From Treponema sp. (GTDB taxonomy: Bacteria > Spirochaetota > Spirochaetia > Treponematales > Treponemataceae), in the NCBI GenBank assembly GCA_017449265.1, contig JAFSJW010000080.1, forward strand, positions 1-64,000: DNA of 64,000 nucleotides. The letters are read 5' to 3'. The position numbers and the translations under genes were made by a program. Below the pieces are notes generated by a model. It saw only the letters and a program-made list of their open reading frames with translations. It was not told the DNA's origin and did no database searches. Below are positions 25,470 to 34,052 of the stretch, one piece after another. Each line of letters opens with the position of its first letter. The stretch's first letter is position 1.

Positions 25470-27149
25470 ATGAATGCAAAAAAGTACAGGCCTGTTCCAC
25501 AGCCAAAGATGGAGAAGCGCGAATGGCCGTCAAAACGAATTGTAAAAGCGCCTGCATGGTGCTCTGTTGACCTTCGTGACGGGAATCAGGCTCTTATTGA
25601 CCCGATGGGAATTGAAACGAAACTTGCTTATTTTGACCTCCTTGTAAAAATCGGCTTCAAGGAAATCGAAATCTGCTTTCCTTCTGCCAGCGACACTGAG
25701 TTTGATTTTTGCCGCCGCCTCATTGAGGAAAAACACATTCCGTCCGATGTTACTATTCAGGTTCTCTGCCAGGCCCGCGAACATCTTATTCGCCGCACTA
25801 TGGACGCAATCAAGGGGGCTCCTGGAGCAATCTTCCATATTTATAACTCCACTTCGCCCGCACAGAGAAAATATACATTCAACAAGTCAAAGGAAGAAAT
25901 CATCAAGATTGCCGTTGACGGCGTTAAGTGCATAAAAGAGTGCATGAAGGATTTGAGCGAGGAAGAGCGCAACAAGATTCGCCTTGAGTACTCGCCCGAG
26001 AGTTTTTCTATGACGGAAATCGATTACGCGGTTGAAATTTGCGAGGCTGTGGGAAACGAGTGGGGCTGGTCTAAGGAACGGCCGATTATCTTCAATCTTC
26101 CTACCACGGTGGAATGTTACACGCCGAATGTGTACGCGGACGCAATCGAATACTTCGGGAACAAGATTTCGCACAGGGACTGCTGCATAATCTCAACCCA
26201 CTGCCACAACGACCGCGGTACTGGCGTGGCTTCTTGCGAGCTTGGGCTTCTTGCCGGGGCTGACCGCGTTGAAGGCTGCCTGTTCGGAAACGGCGAGCGC
26301 ACCGGAAACCTTGACATCGTTACTGTCGCGCTCAATATGTTCAGCGAGGGCGTTGACCCGTGCCTTGACTTCTCAGACCTTCCGGACATAGCAGACAGCT
26401 ATCAGGAATTTACCAAGATGGATATTTCTCCGCGCTCGCCTTATGCGGGAGGGCTTGCGTACACGGCACTTTCTGGGGGGCATCAGGACGCAATCGCAAA
26501 GGGGCTTGCTGCCCGCGCCAAGATGGGCGAGGACGATATTTGGGATGTTCCGTACCTGCTCATAGACCCGAAAGACATTGGGCGCAAGTACGAAGGAATT
26601 ATCCGAATCAACAGCCAGAGCGGAAAAGGCGGAGCATCGTTCATTCTGGAACACAACTACGGCTACGCTATTCCGAAGGCGATGCAGCCTGCAATCGGAA
26701 ACCTTATCAAAGCGGAGAGCGACAAGGCGCAGAGGGAGCTTCAGCCTGAGGAAATCAAAACTCTTTTTGAAACTCAGTGGGTTTCAAATCGTTCGCGCCT
26801 TTCAATTCTGGATTTTGCTTCAACTCAGATTGAGGGCAACAAAGATAGCGGAAGTTCGGAGCAGGTTTCTTGCCGCGGCGTTATTATGCTTGACGGAAAC
26901 AAAGTTGCAGTCGGCGGAAAAGGAAACGGACCTCTTGATTCATTCGTTCAGGCTCTTTCCCAGACAAACCTTCCGAAGTTCAACATTACATCTTTCTCAG
27001 AACATTCGATAGGGCAGGGAAGCGACACGAGCGCGGTTGCCTATGTTCAGATTACCACGGACGAAGGAAATGCTATCTGGGGCGTTGGTAAGTCGAGCAA
27101 TGTAGGACGCGCTGGAATCGAGGCCGTTGTTTCTGCGCTGAATCAGTAG
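25470..27149 (+). CDS. leuA: 2-isopropylmalate synthase
   Basis: A 559-residue enzyme of the longer (fungal/actinobacterial-type) LeuA group. It condenses acetyl-CoA with 2-oxoisovalerate, the committed step of leucine synthesis. The HMGL-like barrel has the metal motif SVDLRDGNQAL near residue 33 and HCHNDRGTGVA; ELGLLAGADRVEG and GNGERTGN follow. The C-terminal LeuA dimer/allosteric domain runs from about 430 (VSCRGVIMLDG...). A ribosome site ATAGGAG precedes the ATG. Its regulation by a leucine leader peptide upstream supports the assignment. Confidence 0.95.
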   Translation: MNAKKYRPVPQPKMEKREWPSKRIVKAPAWCSVDLRDGNQALIDPMGIETKLAYFDLLVKIGFKEIEICFPSASDTEFDFCRRLIEEKHIPSDVTIQVLCQAREHLIRRTMDAIKGAPGAIFHIYNSTSPAQRKYTFNKSKEEIIKIAVDGVKCIKECMKDLSEEERNKIRLEYSPESFSMTEIDYAVEICEAVGNEWGWSKERPIIFNLPTTVECYTPNVYADAIEYFGNKISHRDCCIISTHCHNDRGTGVASCELGLLAGADRVEGCLFGNGERTGNLDIVTVALNMFSEGVDPCLDFSDLPDIADSYQEFTKMDISPRSPYAGGLAYTALSGGHQDAIAKGLAARAKMGEDDIWDVPYLLIDPKDIGRKYEGIIRINSQSGKGGASFILEHNYGYAIPKAMQPAIGNLIKAESDKAQRELQPEEIKTLFETQWVSNRSRLSILDFASTQIEGNKDSGSSEQVSCRGVIMLDGNKVAVGGKGNGPLDSFVQALSQTNLPKFNITSFSEHSIGQGSDTSAVAYVQITTDEGNAIWGVGKSSNVGRAGIEAVVSALNQ

Positions 27150-27158
27150 CACGGATAT

Positions 27159-27195
27159 GTGGCTGCCCCGAGAACTTATGTCTTTGGGCAGCTAC
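27159..27195 (+). terminator. Stem-loop after leuA (weak terminator)
   Basis: GTGGCTGCCC (27159-27168) pairs with GGGCAGCTAC (27186-27195) over a 17-nt loop. No T tract follows, so it may be a factor-dependent terminator or a 3' stabiliser. Confidence 0.45.
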
Positions 27196-27363
27196 GATTG
27201 AGCTTATCGCTTCTCCATATCCTGTATTGGCTTTTCGGAAGTTATTTTTAGGCAATCTCGGATAAAAATTCTCTCGCTACTGATTTTTTTACCTTTTTCT
27301 GACAAGCTATGTTATAATTTTAGTTGGTTTTAAAGAACAATATAGAATCGTACCGGGGGTTTT

Positions 27364-29271
27364 ATGAAATTTTTTGCTTCAATTGTATCTGCTGCATGTT
27401 CATTTTTTATCTTTTCTGCCTGTTCCGGCGGAACCAACTACATGGGAACATCCGCTGGAGATGGGGCTATAACGGAAGGAAAGCCGCAAACAATCAAATA
27501 TGAAACTGGTATTACCGCCTATGAAGTAAACGATGACATCGGAACGCTCACCCTTGAGGGATTCCCAGAAAACACGGCTTTGTATCTTTCAAAGACAAAC
27601 CCCACCGACACTGTCATAAAAGCTGAGAACACGCACTACATCAGCGATGGAACAAATGTCTCATTTTCTGAAGACTCCAGCGCGGATACTGTCACAAATC
27701 CGCAATCAAAATCATGCGGCTGCTACTCAATGCAGCTTGCAAAGCATGTTCCGCGACCAAACAGGAGTGTTTTATCCGATGCAGTAACGATTACTAATTT
27801 TCCCATCAACAGGAAAAATGACCAGATTGACCCTACTGACCCGAATGTGCTTGGTATGACGAAGCATTTTTTTCTTGATGTAGAATTTGACGATGCTAAC
27901 AAGAATGTTTTGTGGTGGTCGGAGGGAACTGTCTCCCTTGAGGCTATCGGAACAAACAGAAATGGGGATACTATCTGCTATGTGTGGGTTTTGGGCGAAG
28001 TAACAGCTCATAGCAGTGACGGTTCTGGAAAGTATGATTTTACTGAGGAAACGACGCTCACCACAGCCGACACGCCAGCGAAAGGAAAAGTGAACAGAAG
28101 TCTCGCCCAAGAATATGCGGACGCATTCGTGAAAATCTACGAGCTTGACCGCACAATTTTTGGCTCTGAAGCTACGCAGGTCTATTACGATGGTAAAAAT
28201 ACTGCCGACATGGACTATTTGAGCGATACTGGTGTTGTAGTCAATCTTCTTTTTTATGATATTAGACACACAAAAGAAAAAGTGACTACATGCGGATTTT
28301 TCTATGGAAAGGACTTGCTCCCAAACGAAGTTGACTACCAGACAATAACCGGAAAGTCTTATTCAGAAAATGATGCAGTATGCAAATACTCAAACGAGGG
28401 AAATTATCTGTACATAAACTCATATATGAGCGATAACACTGGAAGCGTACTCACCACCCTTGCCCATGAATTCCAGCATATGATTGCCCATAACATGAAA
28501 TTAGTCCAGACTGGTTCCGATGGCTACAGTTCTGAATTCGACGAGATGATGTCCGTGAGCGCCGAGGATCTTACATTCTTTGCGCTCCCAAAAATAAAGT
28601 TCTCGGGCGAAACTGCAATCAACAGCTATATGTCGGAATATCAAGAAAGTTATATTAGTAACGGTATTGAGGTTGTTCCGGAACTACGCTCAAAAAATTT
28701 ACACTATGGCGCAGGCTTCTCGTTCATAAGCTGGCTTGCCCGCAAATACGGCGTGGGAGTTATATACTGCATCGCACAGAACAACAAACTGGACTGGGCT
28801 GCTGTTCTTGATGGTGTAGCGAGCCAAAGCGGTCAGAAAGTCACGGTGGATGAACTCATGGTAAGTTACTCCACGGACTGCATTGTTGGAATGGATGCGG
28901 GTGGCACATTCATCGGGACAAATCCGCTTGAAGCCAGCGATCCGTGTTATTGCGCCGCCGAAAATTACGGTTACCCGCTTATGACCATAATACTTTCAGG
29001 TAAAAATGACGCAACGACGACTGGATTTGATCAGTCGAGCGATGTATGGCAGAACAAATTCTCAGAGGCTGGCGATTATGGCTTCGTGGAGCTTTCTGGG
29101 TACGAGCTGTACGATTATGATAAATACATGAATTTGCGCCCATACGGAATGATGCTGCACAAAATCGGTACTACGGAAACGGGCGACAATGCGACGCTCA
29201 CATTCACTTCGCAGAAGAGCGCATCGCAGGACGAGATGATGTACCTTGTGGCAGTTCCGCCGAAAAACTGA
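27364..29271 (+). CDS. M30-like zinc metallopeptidase lipoprotein
   Basis: A 635-residue lipoprotein: signal peptide with lipobox IFSAC (Cys20). The catalytic zinc site HEFQHMIAHN lies near residue 367 (HExxH) and is followed by SSEFDEMMSVSAEDL, whose Glu residues are placed like the third ligand of peptidase family M30 (hyicolysin). The region after it (GAGFSFISWLARKYG) is also typical. The N-terminal 150 residues are a beta-rich domain. A TATAAT box lies at 27313-27318 and ACCGGGGG precedes the ATG. Likely a surface or periplasmic protease. It is monocistronic and ends at the terminator at 29291. Confidence 0.75.
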   Translation: MKFFASIVSAACSFFIFSACSGGTNYMGTSAGDGAITEGKPQTIKYETGITAYEVNDDIGTLTLEGFPENTALYLSKTNPTDTVIKAENTHYISDGTNVSFSEDSSADTVTNPQSKSCGCYSMQLAKHVPRPNRSVLSDAVTITNFPINRKNDQIDPTDPNVLGMTKHFFLDVEFDDANKNVLWWSEGTVSLEAIGTNRNGDTICYVWVLGEVTAHSSDGSGKYDFTEETTLTTADTPAKGKVNRSLAQEYADAFVKIYELDRTIFGSEATQVYYDGKNTADMDYLSDTGVVVNLLFYDIRHTKEKVTTCGFFYGKDLLPNEVDYQTITGKSYSENDAVCKYSNEGNYLYINSYMSDNTGSVLTTLAHEFQHMIAHNMKLVQTGSDGYSSEFDEMMSVSAEDLTFFALPKIKFSGETAINSYMSEYQESYISNGIEVVPELRSKNLHYGAGFSFISWLARKYGVGVIYCIAQNNKLDWAAVLDGVASQSGQKVTVDELMVSYSTDCIVGMDAGGTFIGTNPLEASDPCYCAAENYGYPLMTIILSGKNDATTTGFDQSSDVWQNKFSEAGDYGFVELSGYELYDYDKYMNLRPYGMMLHKIGTTETGDNATLTFTSQKSASQDEMMYLVAVPPKN

Positions 29272-29290
29272 GATTTGCATTAACAATATG

Positions 29291-29323
29291 ACGGTATCAA
29301 ATGTTATGATACCGTTTTTTTTT
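29291..29323 (+). terminator. Rho-independent terminator after the metallopeptidase gene
   Basis: Perfect nine-bp stem ACGGTATCA/TGATACCGT, seven-nt loop, and a run of nine T. Confidence 0.9.
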
Positions 29324-29414
29324 GCTCTATCACAAGATGATAAAGCGACTGTGTATGATAGATACCAGAACGAGCTGATTTAGGCATATTGGCAAAACGA
29401 AAGGGCAAAATGCG

Positions 29415-29444
29415 TTGATTGGCAATGTTCAAAAATCATAAAAT
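29415..29444 (+). promoter_or_regulatory. Promoter of ravA-viaA
   Basis: TTGATT (29415-29420), 18-bp spacer, TAAAAT (29439-29444), about 40 nt before the ravA ATG. Confidence 0.5.
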
Positions 29445-29485
29445 CCGTTCTTAAACGCTGGTTTCTGAACAGGTGGGAGTTCGTT

Positions 29486-31108
29486 ATGGAAAAGGAAACA
29501 TTTTGTATGCAGTCATCTGAAAAAATCACGCAGCGCATGAAAGCTCTGCTTTCAGCTTTGAACAAAAATCTGTACGGTAAGGAAGAAGCTGTTCGGCTCG
29601 CGCTTTTGTCCGCGGTGGCAAGCGAGAGCATTTTCTTTATGGGACCTCCCGGAACTGCTAAGAGTATGATAAGCCGCCGTATTGCGCAGGCTTTCAAAAT
29701 TGATGCGGACAAAGATTATTTTGAGTATCTTATGAACGAATTCTCTACGCCCGACGAGATATGCGGGCCAGTGGAGCTTTCTGCGCTCAACGAAAATCCG
29801 AGCCGATATGTGCGCCAGACGGAGGGATATCTTCCCAAAGCTAAGGTGGCGTTCCTTGACGAAATCTGGAAAAGCGGACCTGCTATCTTGAACACGCTTC
29901 TTACCATAATCAATGAAAAGAAATTCCACAATGGAAGCCAAGTGGAGCGTGTGCCGCTAATGGCCCTTTCCGCCGCCTCCAACGAGCTTCCTGAAAAAGA
30001 CCGGGGGCTTGAGGCTTTGTGGGACAGATTCATTTTGCGCGTGTATGTGAATCCGGTCAATAATATAGAAGATTTTTTCAAAATCGTTGATGGCGGTGGC
30101 GAAGAATTTAGCTTGGACGATGGGCAAAAGCTTGATATTAATGAAGTGATAGCCTGGAAGCCCCAAATCGATGCCGTTGTCCTGGACGACAAGGCGAGGA
30201 GCGTAATTCAGGCAATCAGGCAGGAGCTTACTGTCTTGAACAGCGATGAGGCGCGGGCTGAGGAAGAAAAATACTATGTTTCGGATCGACGCTGGAAAAA
30301 AATCGTGCATATCCTCAAGACGAGCGCGTTCTTGAACGGGCGCGCATTCGTGGATTTAATGGACTGCTCCCTTATTGAGCACATGATTTGGAGCACAGAC
30401 GCGCAGCACACGGAGGCAGGCGAAATCGTGGGGAAAATTTTGAAGCAGAATGGTTTTTCCGTCAAATACGATATTGCGGACATCGAAAAAAGTATTCGGG
30501 GATTTGAAAAGCACATTGACAACACATTTTTTACCGAGGACAAGTCAAAGCCCGAAAAATCAAAAATGAGGGACGGAAGTTTTGCCTACAAGCTGAAAAA
30601 TGAGGTCACAATCGATGGCGTCAACGGAAAAATAAAATTTGTCGGCGACAAATCGTATTATACGGTCAATGGAAAGGAAAGCCAATCTTATTCTTATGGC
30701 GATATGTGCACGGATGTAAAATTCAATACAAGCACGAACAAAGTCGAATGGAAGAATGGGTATGACAATACGGTGTATGAGGAAGAAGTCTGCATGGTGG
30801 GAAGCGGCGGACTTGTGCCAAAGAAAGAGATTTTTAAAGACGCTTCCTATGCAAGCTATCTTTTTGATACAGCCGAGCGGGCAATGTACAAGCCTTTGGC
30901 GGCAGAAATCGAAGAGGCAGTTGATACGCTCAATGAAATTGAGAATAAGCAGACTGGCTCGCTCAAATCTAATATTTTTGCTGAGAAAAAATATGTTGGG
31001 CTAGTTGCCAATTCTATTTCGGAAACAAAAAAGCGTCTTGAAGATTTGAATGTGGAGCTGGAAAAACAGCATTTTCGGATTACTGAGCTTATGAGAGGCA
31101 ATAACTAA
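29486..31108 (+). CDS. ravA: MoxR-family AAA+ ATPase RavA
   Basis: A 540-residue AAA+ ATPase of the RavA branch. Walker A is MGPPGTAKSMI near residue 53; Walker B is VAFLDEIWK; sensor 1 is SAASNELPE, and the arginine-finger region is LEALWDRFILRV. The helical lid and a beta-rich C-terminal insertion (FVGDKSYYTVNG...) follow, then a coiled helical tail. RavA acts with the VWA protein ViaA, which is encoded 4 nt downstream, as a MoxR chaperone pair that in enterobacteria acts on respiratory complexes. A GGGAG ribosome site precedes the ATG at 29486. Confidence 0.85.
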   Translation: MEKETFCMQSSEKITQRMKALLSALNKNLYGKEEAVRLALLSAVASESIFFMGPPGTAKSMISRRIAQAFKIDADKDYFEYLMNEFSTPDEICGPVELSALNENPSRYVRQTEGYLPKAKVAFLDEIWKSGPAILNTLLTIINEKKFHNGSQVERVPLMALSAASNELPEKDRGLEALWDRFILRVYVNPVNNIEDFFKIVDGGGEEFSLDDGQKLDINEVIAWKPQIDAVVLDDKARSVIQAIRQELTVLNSDEARAEEEKYYVSDRRWKKIVHILKTSAFLNGRAFVDLMDCSLIEHMIWSTDAQHTEAGEIVGKILKQNGFSVKYDIADIEKSIRGFEKHIDNTFFTEDKSKPEKSKMRDGSFAYKLKNEVTIDGVNGKIKFVGDKSYYTVNGKESQSYSYGDMCTDVKFNTSTNKVEWKNGYDNTVYEEEVCMVGSGGLVPKKEIFKDASYASYLFDTAERAMYKPLAAEIEEAVDTLNEIENKQTGSLKSNIFAEKKYVGLVANSISETKKRLEDLNVELEKQHFRITELMRGNN

Positions 31109-31112
31109 TCTC

Positions 31113-32816
31113 ATGGAGAGCGACAGGCTTATGCACAATAGGGATTATTCACAGAACAGCGTCATACGGCAGTTCGAGAAATTCGGCTCTTATGTGTTCG
31201 GGGACAAAGCCGAGCGCGCAAAACTGGCGCGCGCACTTTCCGACGCGATGAATCATCTTGTTCCTGAAAGCGAAAAACAAGAATTCCCGGAAAGCGTGCC
31301 GGCGGCAGAAACAAAAAAGTTTCTTGTGGCGGAAACAAAGGAACAGCGTGATTTGCTCAATTTTGTCTTTTTCCACGGGGAGCTTTGCGAGCAGGTTCAG
31401 GCGGAAATTCTTGAGACGATTCAAGGCGCGTACTATGACACGGACATTGAGAATCCGCACAATCCTTTTTTTGAGGAAAATGCGTTCGTAAAGAGATTTT
31501 TGCCAATTTCCGATGAAGATGTGTTCAATTCGCTTTTCGAGCATGAGGAAATTTTGCACAAAACGCCCACGGGCGCGGAAAATTCTGCTGATTTCGGTTT
31601 TTACCAAAATCAGTACGAGCTTTGGGCGGGGCAAAAAAAGGCGGCTGATAAAAAATCGGCTTTAACAAGAAGCGGGGAGGAAAAAATCATCTTGCCAGAA
31701 ATGCTTTCGCGCAATCTTAAAAGCGATGTGAAAAAGTCGCTGGATGAGCGGTTTTTGGCGTGGCAGCTTTCTGAAATTGACAAGCGGCGAAAAGCGTACC
31801 TCAAAGATTTGTACAAGCGGATTGCTCAGTTCAAAAAGCTGGAGGAACTTCTTTCGCCTTTCACGCGGCAGTTCGGCAGACTGTGGGATTTGGCGGACGG
31901 CTCTTTTGACAATTACGGATTTGAACTACTCAGGGATTTTTCCGATTTGCTTGAAAATGACGAGTCGCTAAAGGAGCTTTCCGACTTGATTGGACGCGCG
32001 GAGGCGGAAAAAGAGCGGTACGAGAAGGAAATGCGGGAAAAAATCGACATGAAGGTGGAGTTCCATTCAAAGCCTGCATACCGCGGGCAGATTTCGGGGC
32101 TGAAACTTTCAGGCGATATTTCTTCCGCCGTGCCGAGCGAGCTTGCCATGTTCAAAAATCCGGGGGCGAAACTGTATTTTTCCCAGAAGTTCGCGGAGAA
32201 AAAGCTCCTTTCGTACAAGTACGAAAATCGGCAAAAGCGATTTTATGGAGAGCGGTCAACGGAAGAAGTTGAAGTCTTGGTGAAGGAAAAAGAGCAGAAA
32301 GGGCCTGTCATTATTTGCGTTGACACGAGCGGCTCCATGAGCGGAAGCCCCGAGCGCGTGGCAAAGACTATTACATTCGCGCTGGCGAAAAAATGCCTTG
32401 AAGAAGAGCGCAAGTGCTATTTGATTTCGTTCTCCACTGGTATTGATGTGCAGGATTTGTCGGATTTTAAGAAGGCGCAGGGATTGAAGGAGCTGGTGAA
32501 GTTTTTGAGAAAGTCTTTCAACGGCGGAACTGATACCGAGCCTGCGTTGCGCCATTCCCTTTCTCTTTTGCGGGAAAACGGCTGGAAAAACGCGGATGTG
32601 CTTGTGGTGAGCGACATGGTGACGGGAGACCTCTCGAAAAAAATGACGGCGGAAATAAAAGCGCAGAAGGCAAAAGAGACAAAGTTCTATTCTCTTGTCA
32701 TCGGAAGCTCCGGAAACGAAAATGTTATTGATGTGTTCGACGAGAACTGGACATATGACGATTCTTCCTATGACTCAATGCGGCATTTGGTGCGGCACAT
32801 GCGCACAATCCGCTAG
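31113..32816 (+). CDS. viaA: VWA-domain protein ViaA
   Basis: A 567-residue partner of RavA. The N-terminal two thirds are helical and charged. The C-terminal von Willebrand A domain has an intact metal-ion site: IICVDTSGSMSGSP (DxSxS), the Thr of NGGTDTEPAL and Asp in VVSDMVTGD. It starts four nt after ravA and is surely co-translated. The next gene has its own promoter. Together the pair makes a MoxR-VWA module immediately upstream of an FGE-domain protein. Confidence 0.85.
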   Translation: MESDRLMHNRDYSQNSVIRQFEKFGSYVFGDKAERAKLARALSDAMNHLVPESEKQEFPESVPAAETKKFLVAETKEQRDLLNFVFFHGELCEQVQAEILETIQGAYYDTDIENPHNPFFEENAFVKRFLPISDEDVFNSLFEHEEILHKTPTGAENSADFGFYQNQYELWAGQKKAADKKSALTRSGEEKIILPEMLSRNLKSDVKKSLDERFLAWQLSEIDKRRKAYLKDLYKRIAQFKKLEELLSPFTRQFGRLWDLADGSFDNYGFELLRDFSDLLENDESLKELSDLIGRAEAEKERYEKEMREKIDMKVEFHSKPAYRGQISGLKLSGDISSAVPSELAMFKNPGAKLYFSQKFAEKKLLSYKYENRQKRFYGERSTEEVEVLVKEKEQKGPVIICVDTSGSMSGSPERVAKTITFALAKKCLEEERKCYLISFSTGIDVQDLSDFKKAQGLKELVKFLRKSFNGGTDTEPALRHSLSLLRENGWKNADVLVVSDMVTGDLSKKMTAEIKAQKAKETKFYSLVIGSSGNENVIDVFDENWTYDDSSYDSMRHLVRHMRTIR

Positions 32817-32839
32817 GGGGCGTGGTTGGCGGAAAAAAT

Positions 32840-32868
32840 TTGACGCACAGAAAAAGCTGGTGGATAAT
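32840..32868 (+). promoter_or_regulatory. Promoter of the FGE-domain gene
   Basis: TTGACG (32840-32845), 17-bp spacer, GATAAT (32863-32868), within 30 bp of the viaA stop. The start point falls in the hairpin that follows. Confidence 0.55.
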
Positions 32869-32870
32869 AG

Positions 32871-32903
32871 AGCTGTTCGGAACCCTATTGTTTCCGAACA
32901 GCT
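32871..32903. terminator. Perfect 12-bp hairpin in the leader of the FGE gene
   Basis: AGCTGTTCGGAA and its exact complement surround nine bases. No T tract follows, so it is a leader structure or a weak end for viaA mRNA. The core GTTCGGAA...TTCCGAAC also occurs in the stem-loops at 38250 and 49445. Confidence 0.55.
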
Positions 32904-32938
32904 ATAATAAAAACCGCAATAAAATTAAGGAGACATTT

Positions 32939-33877
32939 GTGACAAGACAGGAACTTGAAAACGACTTGGCTGTGGGAAGCAAGGTGAAGATTACGACAAA
33001 GAGCGGCTTTTTCACTGGAATTGTGGAAGAGTTCGGGGAAACAGCAGTAAAGCTCACTAACCCGAATACCGGAAAGCCCAAGCGCATAGCATACGACTTC
33101 ATAATGGAGTACGACGCGGACTTTCCCGACATTGTTAGCATAAAGACAGACCCTGACACAAAAATGGTTCAGCTTCCGGGAACAAAGCTCCTTGTGGGCG
33201 TGACGGAAGTGACGCAGAGGCTCTACAAGAATGTGATGGGAGAAAACCCGAGCTATTTCCAGTTTTCCAATGACGAACTTTCCGATGACGAGCGCGAAAG
33301 TTTGGAGTCATTCGGCGGAACCGAGAACAACCCTGTGGAGTGTGTTAGCTGGTACGACGCTGTTTATTTCTGCAACAAGCTGAGCATGATGGAAGGTCTT
33401 ACCCCAGCATATTCCGTGGACGGTGAGACGGACCCAGACTACTGGGGCTACACGCCGCACAGCAAAGAGGAAAGAGGTTCAAGTTTTTATGGCACTATCA
33501 CACAGAATCCTGATGCGGACGGCTTTAGGCTTCCTACCGAAGCCGAATGGGAATACGCCGCAAAAGGCGGGGAGAACTACACTTATGCGGGAAGCAACAA
33601 TCTGGACGAAGTGGGCTGGTATTGTGGCAACAGCGGCTACATGACTCATCCTGTGGGGGAGAAAAAGCCGAACGGCTACGGGCTGTACGACATGAGCGGA
33701 AATGTTTGTGAGTGGGTGTGGGATTCCTTCCGAGACTACCTCGTCTTCCGCTATCTTCGCGGCGGCAGCTACGGCTACGACGCCTACGGCTGCGAGGTGT
33801 CTTTCCGCGACGACGGCATCGCGCGCGAGCATGGCAACGGCGTTGGTTTTCGTCTGTTGCGCCCTTCTGGCAATTGA
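32939..33877 (+). CDS. FGE/SUMF1-domain protein with DGR-like variable C-terminus
   Basis: 312 residues from a GTG start with AAGGAG six nt upstream. Residues 1-60 form a small beta-barrel-like domain (VGSKVKITTKSGFFTGIVEE) followed by an FGE-sulfatase/C-type-lectin fold: VGVTEVTQRLYKNVMGENPS, NPVECVSWYDAVYFCNKLS, GFRLPTEAEWEYAAKGG, GLYDMSGNVCEWVWD, and the end LRGGSYGYDAYGCEVSF...GVGFRLLRPSG. No catalytic Cys pair of true FGE is evident, so a binding role is likely. In the last 80 codons variable positions are almost all NNC, as expected where a DGR has mutated AAC codons. No signal peptide. It follows ravA-viaA. Confidence 0.8.
   Translation: MTRQELENDLAVGSKVKITTKSGFFTGIVEEFGETAVKLTNPNTGKPKRIAYDFIMEYDADFPDIVSIKTDPDTKMVQLPGTKLLVGVTEVTQRLYKNVMGENPSYFQFSNDELSDDERESLESFGGTENNPVECVSWYDAVYFCNKLSMMEGLTPAYSVDGETDPDYWGYTPHSKEERGSSFYGTITQNPDADGFRLPTEAEWEYAAKGGENYTYAGSNNLDEVGWYCGNSGYMTHPVGEKKPNGYGLYDMSGNVCEWVWDSFRDYLVFRYLRGGSYGYDAYGCEVSFRDDGIAREHGNGVGFRLLRPSGN
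33770..33841 (+). other. Candidate DGR variable region
   Basis: Of 24 codons here 18 end in C (TAC GGC TAC GAC GCC TAC ... GAC GAC GGC ATC), and A makes up 12 of 72 bases, well below the surrounding gene. The invariant flanks (CTTCGCGGCGGCAGC before, GTTGGTTTTCGTCTGTTGCG after) are the usual framing of treponemal variable regions. The reverse transcriptase and template repeat are not in the window. Confidence 0.5.
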
Positions 33878-33915
33878 GCGGGCTGGAGCGGTGAAAAGGC
33901 GGCGTAGCGGAGGCG

Positions 33916-34052
33916 TGCGAAGCTGCGGAACGCTAACCACCGCATTTAGTGTTAATGGTCATTTCGACTGCTCAATGACCGTATGCACAGAACTTATCGG
34001 ACAGCCCGCCTTTTCGTTCATCTGCGCAAGATTTTATGGTATACTATCTGTT
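33916..34052 (+). repeat. Upstream copy of the 138-bp direct repeat
   Basis: Nearly identical to 35695-35833, differing at a few positions plus a two-bp insertion. It contains the palindrome GGTCATT-N10-AATGACC and ends with a TATACT box and the start of the AAA/PD-(D/E)XK gene. Two copies show that promoter plus gene were duplicated as a unit. Confidence 0.8.

Noticed and set aside
33702..34052. N-terminal extension of AAA/PD-(D/E)XK copy 1
   Set aside because: The extension overlaps the FGE gene in another frame and crosses the TATACT promoter; family members begin near MENLQNLPLGVQDF.
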